From NCBI RefSeq assembly GCF_001713375.1, contig NZ_CP016449.1, positions 744,001 to 808,000 on the forward strand: a DNA stretch of 64,000 nucleotides, written 5' to 3'. This stretch comes from Hydrogenophaga sp. RAC07 (GTDB taxonomy: Bacteria; Pseudomonadota; Gammaproteobacteria; Burkholderiales; Burkholderiaceae_C). Below the pieces are notes generated by a model that had not been told where the DNA came from, ran no database searches, and worked only from the letters and a program-made list of their open reading frames with translations. Made by a program: the position numbers and the translations under genes. Positions 38,135 to 46,698 of this stretch are shown one piece after another; positions within the stretch are counted from its first letter, which is position 1, and each line of letters begins with the position of its first letter.

Positions 38135-39829
38135 TCAGCGTTTGAACTGCAGCAGCACATGCGCCGCCATGCCGCGCGCCAGCTCGGTGTCGCCCAGGAA
38201 CACGGTTCCCAGGCTCTCGCTCTTGAGCAGCGCGGCCTCTTCTTCGTTGTGGGTGCGCAGGATCACGTCGATCGCCGGGTTGAGCGTGCGCGCGATCTCC
38301 ACCATCTTGCGCACGCCCATGGTGTCGGGGATGGTGATCACGAGCACGGCCGCGCGCGCGATGTGCGCCTGGATCAGCACCTCGGGCGTGGACGCATCGC
38401 CGCTCACGGCTGCGATGCCGTCCTTGCGCAGGGCGTCGACGATCTCGCGGTTTTCTTCAGCCACCACAAACGGAATGCCTTGTTCGCGCAAGGTCTGCGC
38501 GATGCGTTCGCCCACACGGCCATGGCCCACCAGCACCACCTGTTTGGCCAGCAGCGATGCGTGGGTGGAGGCGGGCAGTTCGGCCAGCGGGTCGTCGCGT
38601 GCTTCGAGCTTGCGGGCGTAGGCGGAACGCTCGCGTATCCAGGCCTGCATAGGCTCCACCGCCCTGAACAGCGCGGCGTTGGCCGCGATCGAAATGAGCG
38701 CGCCCGCCAGCACCAGGCTCTGGCCCTCCACCGGCATCAGGTTCAGCGCCACGCCCAGGCCGGCGAGGATGAACGAGAACTCACCGATCTGCGCCAGGCT
38801 CACGCCCACGGTGAGTGCGGTGTTCAGCGGGTAGCGAAACATCAGCACCAGCGCCACCGCCGCAATGGTCTTGCCCAGCATGATGATGGCCACCACCGCG
38901 AGCAATTTCAACGGCTCGTTCCACACCACGGCGGGGTCGAACAGCATGCCCACCGACACAAAGAAAAGCACCGCGAAGGCATCGCGCAGCGGCAAGGATT
39001 CGTCGGCCGCGCGGTGGGCAAACTCGGACTCGCGCATCATCATGCCGGCGAAAAAGGCGCCCAGTGCGAAGGACACGTCGAACAGCTTGCCCGCGCCAAA
39101 GGCCACGCCCACGGCCACCGCCACCACGCTCAGCGTGAACAGTTCCTGCGAGCCGGTGCGCGCCACCCACCACAGCGCCTTGGGCAGCAACCGCCGCCCC
39201 ACCACCAGCATGAGCACGATGAAGGCCGTGACCTTGGCCAGCGTGAGGCCCACCGCCTGCCAGATGTCGTTGCCCGTGGTGGCGGCCACACCGTCGGCCG
39301 GCGCCATCACGCCGGCTAGGGCCGGCAGCAACACCAGCACCAGCACCATGACCAGGTCTTCCACCACCAGCCAGCCCACCGCGATCTGGCCGTTGATGGA
39401 TTTGAGCAAGCCCTTGGCCTCCAGCGCCCGCAGCAGCACCACCGTGCTCGCCACCGACAGGCACAGGCCGAACACCAGTGAGCCGGCCAGGCTCCAGCCC
39501 CAGACGTGGGAGACGCCGATGCCGAGCAGGGTGGCCACCGCAATCTGCACGATGGCGCCCGGCACGGCGATGCGGCGCACCGCCATGAGGTCGTTGATCG
39601 AGAAGTGCAGGCCCACGCCGAACATCAGCAGCATCACGCCGATCTCGGCCAGCTGGCTGGCCAGACCCACGTCGGCCACGAAGCCGGGCGTGGCCGGGCT
39701 GATGACAATGCCCGCGAGCAGATAACCCACCAGCGGCGGCATGTGCAGGCGCACCGCGACGTACCCGAACACCATCGCCAGGCCGAAACCCGCCGCGATC
39801 GTGGCGATCAGGCTGACGTCGTGCGGCAT
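38135..39829 (-). CDS. ybaL: Kef-type cation/proton antiporter (YbaL family)
   Basis: The 564-residue protein has an N-terminal sodium/proton-exchanger membrane domain with about 12-13 helices (GYLLAGIVISPATPG, MLLMFGVGLHFS, SVASTVVLLRALE, GWLVVEDLVMVLVL). It ends in a cytosolic TrkA-N domain (VVLVGHGRVGERIAQTLRE) that binds nucleotide and gates transport. YbaL/KefB-type proteins export potassium or balance pH. It is divergent from the cytosine deaminase gene across 170 bp, where I see no clear operator. Confidence 0.92.
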   Translation of the reverse strand: MPHDVSLIATIAAGFGLAMVFGYVAVRLHMPPLVGYLLAGIVISPATPGFVADVGLASQLAEIGVMLLMFGVGLHFSINDLMAVRRIAVPGAIVQIAVATLLGIGVSHVWGWSLAGSLVFGLCLSVASTVVLLRALEAKGLLKSINGQIAVGWLVVEDLVMVLVLVLLPALAGVMAPADGVAATTGNDIWQAVGLTLAKVTAFIVLMLVVGRRLLPKALWWVARTGSQELFTLSVVAVAVGVAFGAGKLFDVSFALGAFFAGMMMRESEFAHRAADESLPLRDAFAVLFFVSVGMLFDPAVVWNEPLKLLAVVAIIMLGKTIAAVALVLMFRYPLNTALTVGVSLAQIGEFSFILAGLGVALNLMPVEGQSLVLAGALISIAANAALFRAVEPMQAWIRERSAYARKLEARDDPLAELPASTHASLLAKQVVLVGHGRVGERIAQTLREQGIPFVVAEENREIVDALRKDGIAAVSGDASTPEVLIQAHIARAAVLVITIPDTMGVRKMVEIARTLNPAIDVILRTHNEEEAALLKSESLGTVFLGDTELARGMAAHVLLQFKR

Positions 39830-39999
39830 CGGCGGGGCCCTTCTGCGGATGGGTGGTGGGAGGTGCTTCCTCCGGTGTGGACCGGTGTTGCGTTCGATTA
39901 TGGAGGGCCTGTGCGGCGTGCCGCACGGTCACCTGCTGAATCCCCGCGCGCGGCTTATCCTCGGATCCTCACGAAACCCGACCGCCAAGGTGAACGCCG

Positions 40000-41262
40000 A
40001 TGCTCGACCTGCTGATCACCCACGCCACACTGCCCGACGGCCGCACCGACATGAGCGTGGCGGTGCAGGACGGCCGCATCACCGAGGTGTCCGAAGGCCT
40101 GCAGGTGCCCGCGCATGACACCGTGGACGCGCAGAGCCAACTGCTCACGCCGCCGTTTTGCGATCCGCACTTTCACATGGACGCCACCCTGAGCTACGGC
40201 CTGCCGCGCGTGAACCAGAGCGGCACGCTGCTCGAAGGCATCGCCCTGTGGGGCGAACTCAAGCCCTTGCTGACCGAAGAAGCGCTGGTGGAGCGCGCGC
40301 TGCGCTATGGCGACTGGGCCGTGGCCAAGGGGCTGCTCGCCATCCGCAGCCATGTGGACACCAGCGACCCGAGCCTGCTGCCGGTGCGCGCCATGCTGGA
40401 GGCCAAACGCCTCATGGCGCCGTACCTCGACGTGCAGCTGGTCGCATTCCCGCAAGACGGCGTGTTGCGCTCCCCGGGCGGATTGAACAACCTGATGCGG
40501 GCACTCGACCTGGGCGTGGACGTGGTCGGCGGCATCCCGCATTTCGAACGCACCATGGTGGAAGGCGCGGCCAGCGTGAAGCTCCTGTGCGAGCTGGCCG
40601 CCGAGCTGGGTCTGCCGGTGGACATGCACTGCGACGAAAGCGACGACCCGATGTCGCGCCACATCGAGACCCTGGCCTTCGAAACGCACCGCCTGGGCCT
40701 GCAGGGTCGCGTGAACGGCTCGCACCTCACCTCCATGCACAGCATGGACAACTACTACGTGTCCAAACTGATCCCGCTGATCGCCGAATCGGGTGTGAGC
40801 GCCGTGGCCAACCCGCTGATCAACATCACACTTCAGGGCCGGCACGACACCTACCCCAGGCGCCGCGGCATGACACGCGTGCCCGAACTCATGGCCGCCG
40901 GCGTGACGGTGGCCTTCGGCCACGACTGCGTGATGGACCCCTGGTACTCGCTGGGCAGCGGCGACATGCTGGAGGTGGCCCACATGGGCCTGCACGTGGC
41001 GCAGATGACCAGCCAGGCTGGCATGCGCCAGTGTTTCGACGCGGTCACCACGAATGCGGCGAAGGTGATGGGGCTGCAGGGCTACGGCATCGCGGCGGGC
41101 TGTGATGCCAGCTTTGTGCTGCTGCAGGCGCGCGATCCGATCGAAGCGATCCGCCTGCGCGCCACCCGCCTGAAGGTGTGGCGCAAAGGACGGTTGCTGT
41201 CGGAGACAGCGCCCACCCTCCCGCGCCTGAACCTGCCCGCCCGCGCCGGGGCCGCACCATGA
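40000..41262 (+). CDS. codA: Cytosine deaminase-like amidohydrolase
   Basis: The 420-residue protein follows E. coli CodA along its length: PPFCDPHFHMD (metal His57 and His59), NQSGTLLEGI, HVDTSD, VAFPQDGVLRSPGG, DMHCDESDDPMSRH, HLTSMHSMDNYY, NPLINITLQGRHDTYPRRRG and FGHDCVMDPWYSLG. It deaminates cytosine to uracil, or acts on a close pyrimidine/creatinine-type substrate. AAGG lies 10 bp before the ATG at 40000. Its stop overlaps the next gene by 4 bp. Confidence 0.88.
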   Translation: MLDLLITHATLPDGRTDMSVAVQDGRITEVSEGLQVPAHDTVDAQSQLLTPPFCDPHFHMDATLSYGLPRVNQSGTLLEGIALWGELKPLLTEEALVERALRYGDWAVAKGLLAIRSHVDTSDPSLLPVRAMLEAKRLMAPYLDVQLVAFPQDGVLRSPGGLNNLMRALDLGVDVVGGIPHFERTMVEGAASVKLLCELAAELGLPVDMHCDESDDPMSRHIETLAFETHRLGLQGRVNGSHLTSMHSMDNYYVSKLIPLIAESGVSAVANPLINITLQGRHDTYPRRRGMTRVPELMAAGVTVAFGHDCVMDPWYSLGSGDMLEVAHMGLHVAQMTSQAGMRQCFDAVTTNAAKVMGLQGYGIAAGCDASFVLLQARDPIEAIRLRATRLKVWRKGRLLSETAPTLPRLNLPARAGAAP

Positions 41263-42377
41263 ACTCGTTCGGCAAACGTGCACAGGGCGCGCGCCTGGAG
41301 CGCATGCAGGCCTCGACGATGTGGAACGGTTTGGGGTTCCGCAATGTGCATCCGCCCCTGCCCGGGCTGCGCGATGCCACCGTGCCCCGGCCCACGCTCA
41401 AGGAGTTTCTGAGTTCGGGTGGCCGGCGCGCACCCGACGGACCGTTGCCTTCGATGGACCCGCGCGAGGCCTGGAGCCGCCCGGTGCACAGCGGCCTGCG
41501 CGCCACCTGGCTGGGGCACTCCACCGTGCTGATCGAGATCGACGGCCACCGCGTGCTCACCGACCCGGTGTGGGGCACGCGCGCATCGCCGTTCCGCCTG
41601 CTCGGCCCCAAGCGTTTTCAGCCGGTGCCTCTGCGTTTGCGGCAGATGCCCGAGGTGGACGTGGTGGTGCTCTCGCACGACCACTACGACCACCTGGACT
41701 ACCCCACCATCCGCGCGCTGGCGAAGCACAGCGCCGTGCCCTTCGTCACCTCGCTCGGCGTGGGTGCCCACCTGCAGGCCTGGGGCGTGGCGGCCGAGCG
41801 CATCACCGAACTCGACTGGTGGGAGAGCCACCGCGTGCCCGGCACCGGCCTCACCATCACCGCAGCGCCGTCGCAGCACTTTTCAGGCCGTGGCCTGAAA
41901 GACCGCAACGCCACGCTGTGGTCTTCCATGGTGGTGCAGTCGGATCGGCACAAGGTGTTTTTCAGCGGCGACACGGGCCTCACCACCGAGTACGCCACCA
42001 TCCGCGAGCGCCTGGGCCCGTTCGACCTGGTCATGCTGGAAGTGGGGGCCTTCCACCCTTCGTGGGGCGACATCCACCTCGGCCCGGTGAACGCCCTCAA
42101 GGCCCATGCGCTGCTGGGCGGCGGCGCCTTTCTGCCGGTGCACTGGGGCACCTTCAGCCTGGCCATGCACGCCTGGGACGAACCGGTGGAGACGCTGCTG
42201 CAACTGGCGCCCATGCAAGGCGTGCCGCTGCTCATGCCGCGCCTGGGCGAGGCGGTGGAGCCCGCCCACCTGGCGGCGGTGGTCCCGTGGTGGCGCGGGC
42301 TGGACCAGGGCGCACCGCCCGCACGCGCCATCGAAGTGCCGGCCCTGCAGCGCGAGCTGCCCTGGCCACTGGACTGA
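41259..42377 (+). CDS. Metallo-beta-lactamase-fold hydrolase (NAPE-PLD/UlaG-like)
   Basis: The 372-residue protein has the zinc motif SHDHYDHLD (His140, His142, Asp144, His145), WLGHSTVLIEIDGHRVLTDPVW before it and FFSGDTG after it. HWGTFSLAMHAWDEP near the end is typical of the NAPE-phospholipase D-like and UlaG group. It would hydrolyse a phosphodiester or lactone; the substrate is unknown. The start overlaps codA by 4 bp, so the two genes are probably translated together. Confidence 0.88.
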   Translation: MNSFGKRAQGARLERMQASTMWNGLGFRNVHPPLPGLRDATVPRPTLKEFLSSGGRRAPDGPLPSMDPREAWSRPVHSGLRATWLGHSTVLIEIDGHRVLTDPVWGTRASPFRLLGPKRFQPVPLRLRQMPEVDVVVLSHDHYDHLDYPTIRALAKHSAVPFVTSLGVGAHLQAWGVAAERITELDWWESHRVPGTGLTITAAPSQHFSGRGLKDRNATLWSSMVVQSDRHKVFFSGDTGLTTEYATIRERLGPFDLVMLEVGAFHPSWGDIHLGPVNALKAHALLGGGAFLPVHWGTFSLAMHAWDEPVETLLQLAPMQGVPLLMPRLGEAVEPAHLAAVVPWWRGLDQGAPPARAIEVPALQRELPWPLD

Positions 42378-42493
42378 GTGCGCTGACGAACAGACGGCAC
42401 AGGCCTGCGGCAGCACCCTGTCGAATGATTTTTCAGGTGGCGCAGCTGCGGCATGCCGCAGGGCTTTCGCCTCCTTCGTGCCGTTCAGGCGCC

Positions 42494-42519
42494 GACATGC
42501 AACCCAAGGAACCCCCATG
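42494..42519 (+). repeat. Shared 26-bp leader, copy 1, ending at the PfpI-family start codon
   Basis: This 26-bp stretch (GACATGCAACCCAAGG core, then a C-rich run into ATG) matches 45151-45176 at 23 of 26 bases. Both copies end exactly at a start codon and contain the AAGG ribosome-binding core. Confidence 0.55.
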
Positions 42520-43200
42520 AAGATTCTGATGATCCTGACCTCCCACGACCAACTCGGCGACACGGGCAAGAAGACCGGCTTCTGGCTGGAAGAGTTTGCC
42601 GCGCCGTATTACGTCTTCAAGGACGCCGGTGCCGAGCTCGTGCTCGCTTCTCCCAAGGGTGGTCAGCCTCCGCTGGACCCCAAGAGCGATGACGAAGACG
42701 CGCAGACCGACGACACACGCCGGTTCAAGAAGGACCCGCAGGCCATGGACGCGCTGGCGCACACCACCCGTTTGGCCGAGGTGTCGGGCGAAGGATTCGA
42801 CGCGGTGTTCTACCCGGGTGGTCATGGCCCTTTGTGGGACCTGGCTGAAGACACCCACTCCATCCAGTTGATCGAGACCCTGTTCGCGGCCGGCAAACCG
42901 GTCTCGGCGGTCTGCCACGCACCCGCGGTGTTCCGCCACACCAGGTCGGTCGACGGCGCGCCGCTGGTCCAGGGCAAGAAGGTGACCGGGTTCACCAACA
43001 CCGAGGAAGAGGCCGTGCAGCTGACCCAGGTGGTGCCCTTCCTGGTGCAGGACATGCTGGAAGCCAACGGCGGTCTGTACCACAAGGGGGAGGACTGGCA
43101 GTCTTTTGTGGTCACCGATGGCCACCTGATCACTGGACAAAACCCCGCCTCTTCAGCCGCTGCCGCGCGCGCCGTGCTGGCGCAACTGCAAGCCGCCTGA
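42517..43200 (+). CDS. DJ-1/PfpI family protein (class I glutamine amidotransferase-like)
   Basis: The 227-residue protein is close to Hsp31/HchA-type glyoxalase III and chaperone relatives. The nucleophile elbow is VCHAPAVF (Cys133, His134), an acidic Glu sits in FWLEEF, and YPGGHGPLWDL precedes it. It probably detoxifies reactive carbonyls such as methylglyoxal, or repairs glycated protein. AAGG is placed 7-10 bp before the ATG at 42517. A decayed aldehyde dehydrogenase gene follows. Confidence 0.88.
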   Translation: MKILMILTSHDQLGDTGKKTGFWLEEFAAPYYVFKDAGAELVLASPKGGQPPLDPKSDDEDAQTDDTRRFKKDPQAMDALAHTTRLAEVSGEGFDAVFYPGGHGPLWDLAEDTHSIQLIETLFAAGKPVSAVCHAPAVFRHTRSVDGAPLVQGKKVTGFTNTEEEAVQLTQVVPFLVQDMLEANGGLYHKGEDWQSFVVTDGHLITGQNPASSAAAARAVLAQLQAA

Positions 43201-43233
43201 AGCGCGTGACCCAGACCCATCACCGGAGCATCC

Positions 43234-43990
43234 ATGGCCTATCAAAGCACCAACCGCTACAACGGTTAAATCGTCAAGTCCTCCGATGACATCGACGACG
43301 CGCAGCTGGAGAGCAAGCTGATCGCCCAGAGCGAGGGCGAGCTCCAGTTGAGCGCGACCATCCTCGACTACTGCGCCGAGCACGCCGAGTCCTTCCTGGC
43401 GCCGGAGAAGCTCAGCACGGCCAAAGGCGACGCCCTGGTCGAGAGCAGTCCGATCGGCGTGTTGTTCGGCGTGGAGCCGTGGAACCATCCGTACTGCCAG
43501 ATCGTGCGTTTCGCCGCCCCCAACCTGATGGCCGGCAACGTCGTGATGGTCAAGCACGCCTCCAACGTGCGGCAATGCGCACTGGCCTTCGAGCGCCTGC
43601 TCGAAGAGGCGGGTGCGTCGGCGGGCGCGTTCACCAACGTGTTCATCTCCAAGGACCAGGTCGCCCAGGTCAACGACGATGACCGCATCCGCGCCGTGGC
43701 CTTGACGGGCAGCGACGGTGCGGGCGCTGTGGTGGCCCAGCGCGCGGGCAAGAACCTGAAGAAATCCACGATGGCCCTGCTGTCATCGGCGCAAGCGCTT
43801 GAGACGCTGCTGGGCCAGGTGGACGAGGCCGTGGCCCACGGTGCGCGCATCGTGATGGGCGACCAACGCATCGAAGGACAGGCTGGCGCCTTCATGCAGC
43901 CGACGATCCTCACGGACATCGAGGCGGCCAACCCGACGTACAAGCAGGAATTCTTTGGTCCGGTGGCGCTCCAGGAAGTTGATCCGGGTG
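43234..43990 (+). pseudogene. Decayed NAD-dependent aldehyde (succinate-semialdehyde) dehydrogenase
   Basis: Clear family segments remain: MAYQSTNRYNG, YCAEHAESFLAPEKL, GVEPWNHPYCQIVRFAAPNLMAG (in parts), VKHASNVRQCALAFE, NVFISKDQV, ALTGSDGAGAVV, DEAVAHGARIVMG and EFFGPVAL. The gene has a TAA at codon 12 (43267-43269), and about 50 N-terminal residues are missing. Roughly 80 residues containing the catalytic cysteine are lost after KKSTMALLSSAQA. The C-terminal third is gone after 43975 or so. Both internal losses keep frame, leaving a 265-codon open run that cannot encode an active enzyme. Confidence 0.87.
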
Positions 43991-44072
43991 AGCTGAATGG
44001 TTCAGGAGGTCAAAGTCCCGGATGGCATCCACGTGTGATGCCCGGGCAGGGTGCGTCGCCATAATCCAGGCG

Positions 44073-44261
44073 ATGCACAACCAACGCGACGAACACTTCA
44101 AGACCGGCCTGCAGATCGTCGCCATCGCCTGCCTGTTGGGTCTCTTCGCCTTGATCTTCCACAAGGCCTTTGCCGACATTTCGGTTCTGTGGCAGCAGCA
44201 CTCGGGCGGCGATTTCTGGGTCGCGCTCGGTCGCTACCTGTTCCGCAATCTGGCGGGTTGA
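44073..44261 (+). CDS. Small single-span membrane protein
   Basis: The 62-residue protein has a polar N-terminus (MHNQRDEHFKTG), one hydrophobic helix at about residues 13-30 (QIVAIACLLGLFALIF) and an amphipathic C-terminal part. I do not recognise the family. It converges on the alternative oxidase gene with only 7 bp between stops. A longer frame from 44022 lacks a ribosome site. Confidence 0.5.
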   Translation: MHNQRDEHFKTGLQIVAIACLLGLFALIFHKAFADISVLWQQHSGGDFWVALGRYLFRNLAG

Positions 44262-44268
44262 GCGAGCC

Positions 44269-44952
44269 TCACTGCTTCGGGTCCCACTTCCCCGGGTCTG
44301 CATGCTCCGGATACGGCGCTGGTGGCTCGGCGCGAACCGGTTCACCAGCGAGATGGCTGGCCAGGCCGTGGTTGATGTCGCGGTGGTGGGCTTCGTCGGC
44401 GCGCACCGCCAGCACCACGTCGCGCAGGGTCGCGTCTTCCTTGAGCTTCCAGTAGCGCCTGGCGATCCCGGGCGCGGGGCCGTTGGGTGCGCGACCCGAG
44501 TCGATTTCGGCCAGGTACTGCGTGTAGCTGATCACCGCCTCTTCTTCAAAGTAGCCCACCAGGCGGTGCGCCGTGCGGCGCGACACGAGGTAGAGCACGA
44601 AGAAGCCGAGGTAAAAAATCCACTGCGCCAACAGGATGAGCCAGCGTTCCAGCGCGGTGGGTTGAGCCACCTCGATGAAGGTCATGAGGTGCATGCGCTC
44701 GTTTTCGGCCTCTTCCATCAACGTGCGGATCCAGCCTTCGTCGTTGACCATGCGGCGCAGGGAATGCAGGTGGGTGAGCGTGGCGCCCACCATGCCGGGC
44801 ACGGCGGCCACCGTTTCCAGCACGATCGCGCGGTGCCCATAGCGTTTGGCGAAGAAGGCGTCGGCCACAAACCGCAGCAACTTGGTGACGCCCCGCGCGA
44901 AATGGTCGCTGGCGCTCAGAGGCGTGTGGTGCCGCGGGGGTGCGTCGAGCAT
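44269..44952 (-). CDS. aox: Alternative oxidase (di-iron quinol oxidase)
   Basis: The 227-residue protein carries all four AOX di-iron helices: LETVAAVPG (Glu46), NERMHLMTF (Glu85, His88), FEEEAVISYTQY (Glu136-138 cluster) and RADEAHHRDINH (Glu187, His190). A hydrophobic interfacial stretch lies at about 105-124. AOX oxidises ubiquinol with oxygen without pumping protons, bypassing heme oxidases and resisting cyanide and nitric oxide. ATG at 44952 is preferred; an upstream start at 45048 adds an unrelated low-complexity leader. Bacterial AOX is uncommon, so this is notable. Confidence 0.93.
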   Translation of the reverse strand: MLDAPPRHHTPLSASDHFARGVTKLLRFVADAFFAKRYGHRAIVLETVAAVPGMVGATLTHLHSLRRMVNDEGWIRTLMEEAENERMHLMTFIEVAQPTALERWLILLAQWIFYLGFFVLYLVSRRTAHRLVGYFEEEAVISYTQYLAEIDSGRAPNGPAPGIARRYWKLKEDATLRDVVLAVRADEAHHRDINHGLASHLAGEPVRAEPPAPYPEHADPGKWDPKQ

Positions 44953-45150
44953 GGTTTTCCGTTCGGGTGGGCGTTTCGAACATCCTGACGCAGACAAAGC
45001 GGGAGGTCTGGGCGCTGACGCACAGATGCTGTGGCCCTCAGCCGTCAAGCTTGCGGGCAGCGTTCCGCTTGATCTGTGTCAATGGCATGGACCCGCCTGT
45101 GTTCCACACTGATTTCCAAGCGGGGCATTCCCCCAGTCCGCGCTTGCCGC

Positions 45151-45176
45151 GACATTCAACCCAAGGCACACCCATG
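45151..45176 (+). repeat. Shared 26-bp leader, copy 2, ending at the YdcH-like start codon
   Basis: Partner of 42494-42519 (23 of 26 identical), again ending at an ATG and holding the CAACCCAAGG core. Confidence 0.55.
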
Positions 45177-45392
45177 TTTCCAGAACACCGCGAACTCATC
45201 TCCAGCCTCAAGGGCACCGACATGCACTTCACGCGCCTGTTTGACCAGCACAACGAACTCGACCAGAAGATCAAGAACCTGGAAGACGGCCTGGAGATCG
45301 CGACCAACGCCGAGATCGAGGTGCTCAAGCGCGAAAAGCTGCAGCTCAAGGACGAGATCTACGTGATCCTCCAGAAGGCCAGCGCCGCCTGA
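45174..45392 (+). CDS. DUF465 / YdcH family small protein
   Basis: The 72-residue protein is a short two-helix coiled coil: EHRELISSLKGTDMHFTRLF, DQHNELDQKIKNLEDG and LKREKLQLKDEIYVILQKA are standard DUF465 segments. Its function is unknown; members are common small cytosolic proteins of proteobacteria. It precedes the alcohol dehydrogenase gene by 38 bp and may share its transcript. Confidence 0.88.
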   Translation: MFPEHRELISSLKGTDMHFTRLFDQHNELDQKIKNLEDGLEIATNAEIEVLKREKLQLKDEIYVILQKASAA

Positions 45393-45430
45393 CCCCAATC
45401 CGGGGTTGTCCACCCACTTCAGGAGGGCCC

Positions 45431-46528
45431 ATGGCCACCATGATGAAAGCCGCCGTGTTCGTCGAGAAGAACCGCATCGAGGTGGTTGACAAGCCCATCC
45501 CCGGTGTGGGCCCCAACGACGCACTCATCCGCATCACCACCACCACCATCTGCGGCACCGACGTGCACATCCTCAAGGGTGAGTACCCGGTGGCCCAGGG
45601 CCTGATCATCGGCCACGAGCCGGTGGGTGTGATCGAAAAACTCGGCAGTGCCGTGCAGGGCTACAGCGAAGGCCAGCGCGTCATTGCCGGCGCCATCTGC
45701 CCCAACTTCAATTCGTACGCCGCGCAAGACGGCGCATCCTCGCAAGATGGCAGTTACCTCATTCCCCAGGGCCTGTGTGGCTGCCACGGCTTCAAGGCCA
45801 CGGCGGGCTGGCGCTTCGGCAACCTGATCGACGGCACGCAGGCCGAATATGTGCTGGTGCCCGACGCCCAGGCCAACTTGGCGCCCATTCCCGACGGCCT
45901 CTCCGACGAGCAGGTGCTGATGTGTCCCGACATCATGTCCACCGGCTTCAAGGGCGCGGAGAACGCCAACATCCGCATCGGCGACACCGTGGTGGTGTTT
46001 GCGCAAGGCCCGATCGGGCTGTGTGCCACGGCGGGCGCGCGCTTGCTGGGCGCGTCCACCATCATCGCGGTGGACGGCAACGACCACCGCCTCGGCATCG
46101 CCAAAAAGATGGGCGCCGACCTCACGCTCAACTTCAGGAACTGCGACGTGGTCGACGAGATCATGAAGATCACCGGCGGGCGCGGTGTGGACTCGTCCAT
46201 CGAAGCGCTGGGCACACAAGCCACGTTCGAGTCTGCCCTGCGTGTGCTCAAACCCGGCGGCACCTTGTCCAGCCTCGGCGTTTATTCGAGCGACCTCACC
46301 ATTCCCCTGGGCGCGTTTGCCGCCGGCCTGGGCGACCACCGCATCGTCACCGCGCTGTGCCCCGGCGGCAAGGAGCGCATGCGCCGGCTCATGAACGTGG
46401 TGGCCTCCGGCCGCATCGACCTGGGCGTCATGGTCACCCACCAGTTCAAGCTGGACGACATCGTGGCCGCGTACGAGCTGTTTGCGAACCAGCGCGACGG
46501 CGTGTTGAAGGTGGCGATCAAGCCCTGA
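45431..46528 (+). CDS. Zinc-dependent alcohol dehydrogenase
   Basis: The 365-residue medium-chain dehydrogenase has catalytic zinc ligands Cys41 (TICGTDVH) and His62/Glu63 (GHEPVG), an MCPDIMSTGF segment and a nucleotide fold with FAQGPIGLCATAGARLLG. The four-cysteine structural zinc lobe is absent, as in the secondary-alcohol dehydrogenases of the TBADH type. It oxidises short alcohols or reduces ketones with NAD(P). CAGGAGGG precedes the ATG at 45431. Downstream, 170 bp separate it from the dehalogenase-like gene. Confidence 0.88.
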   Translation: MATMMKAAVFVEKNRIEVVDKPIPGVGPNDALIRITTTTICGTDVHILKGEYPVAQGLIIGHEPVGVIEKLGSAVQGYSEGQRVIAGAICPNFNSYAAQDGASSQDGSYLIPQGLCGCHGFKATAGWRFGNLIDGTQAEYVLVPDAQANLAPIPDGLSDEQVLMCPDIMSTGFKGAENANIRIGDTVVVFAQGPIGLCATAGARLLGASTIIAVDGNDHRLGIAKKMGADLTLNFRNCDVVDEIMKITGGRGVDSSIEALGTQATFESALRVLKPGGTLSSLGVYSSDLTIPLGAFAAGLGDHRIVTALCPGGKERMRRLMNVVASGRIDLGVMVTHQFKLDDIVAAYELFANQRDGVLKVAIKP

Positions 46529-46698
46529 GGCCGCGGCCTCACCTCTCGGGCTCTTCCACGGGGGGAGGTGTGGCCACCATGGCCTGCCTCGCCGGGTGGA
46601 GGTTTGCTTGGGCCAGACGCTGGTGGCGCCCGAGCACAGACTGGGCAGCCAGGCGGCATGATCGGGGCTGTTTCAAGTCCACCCCAGCTGGAGGCTTC

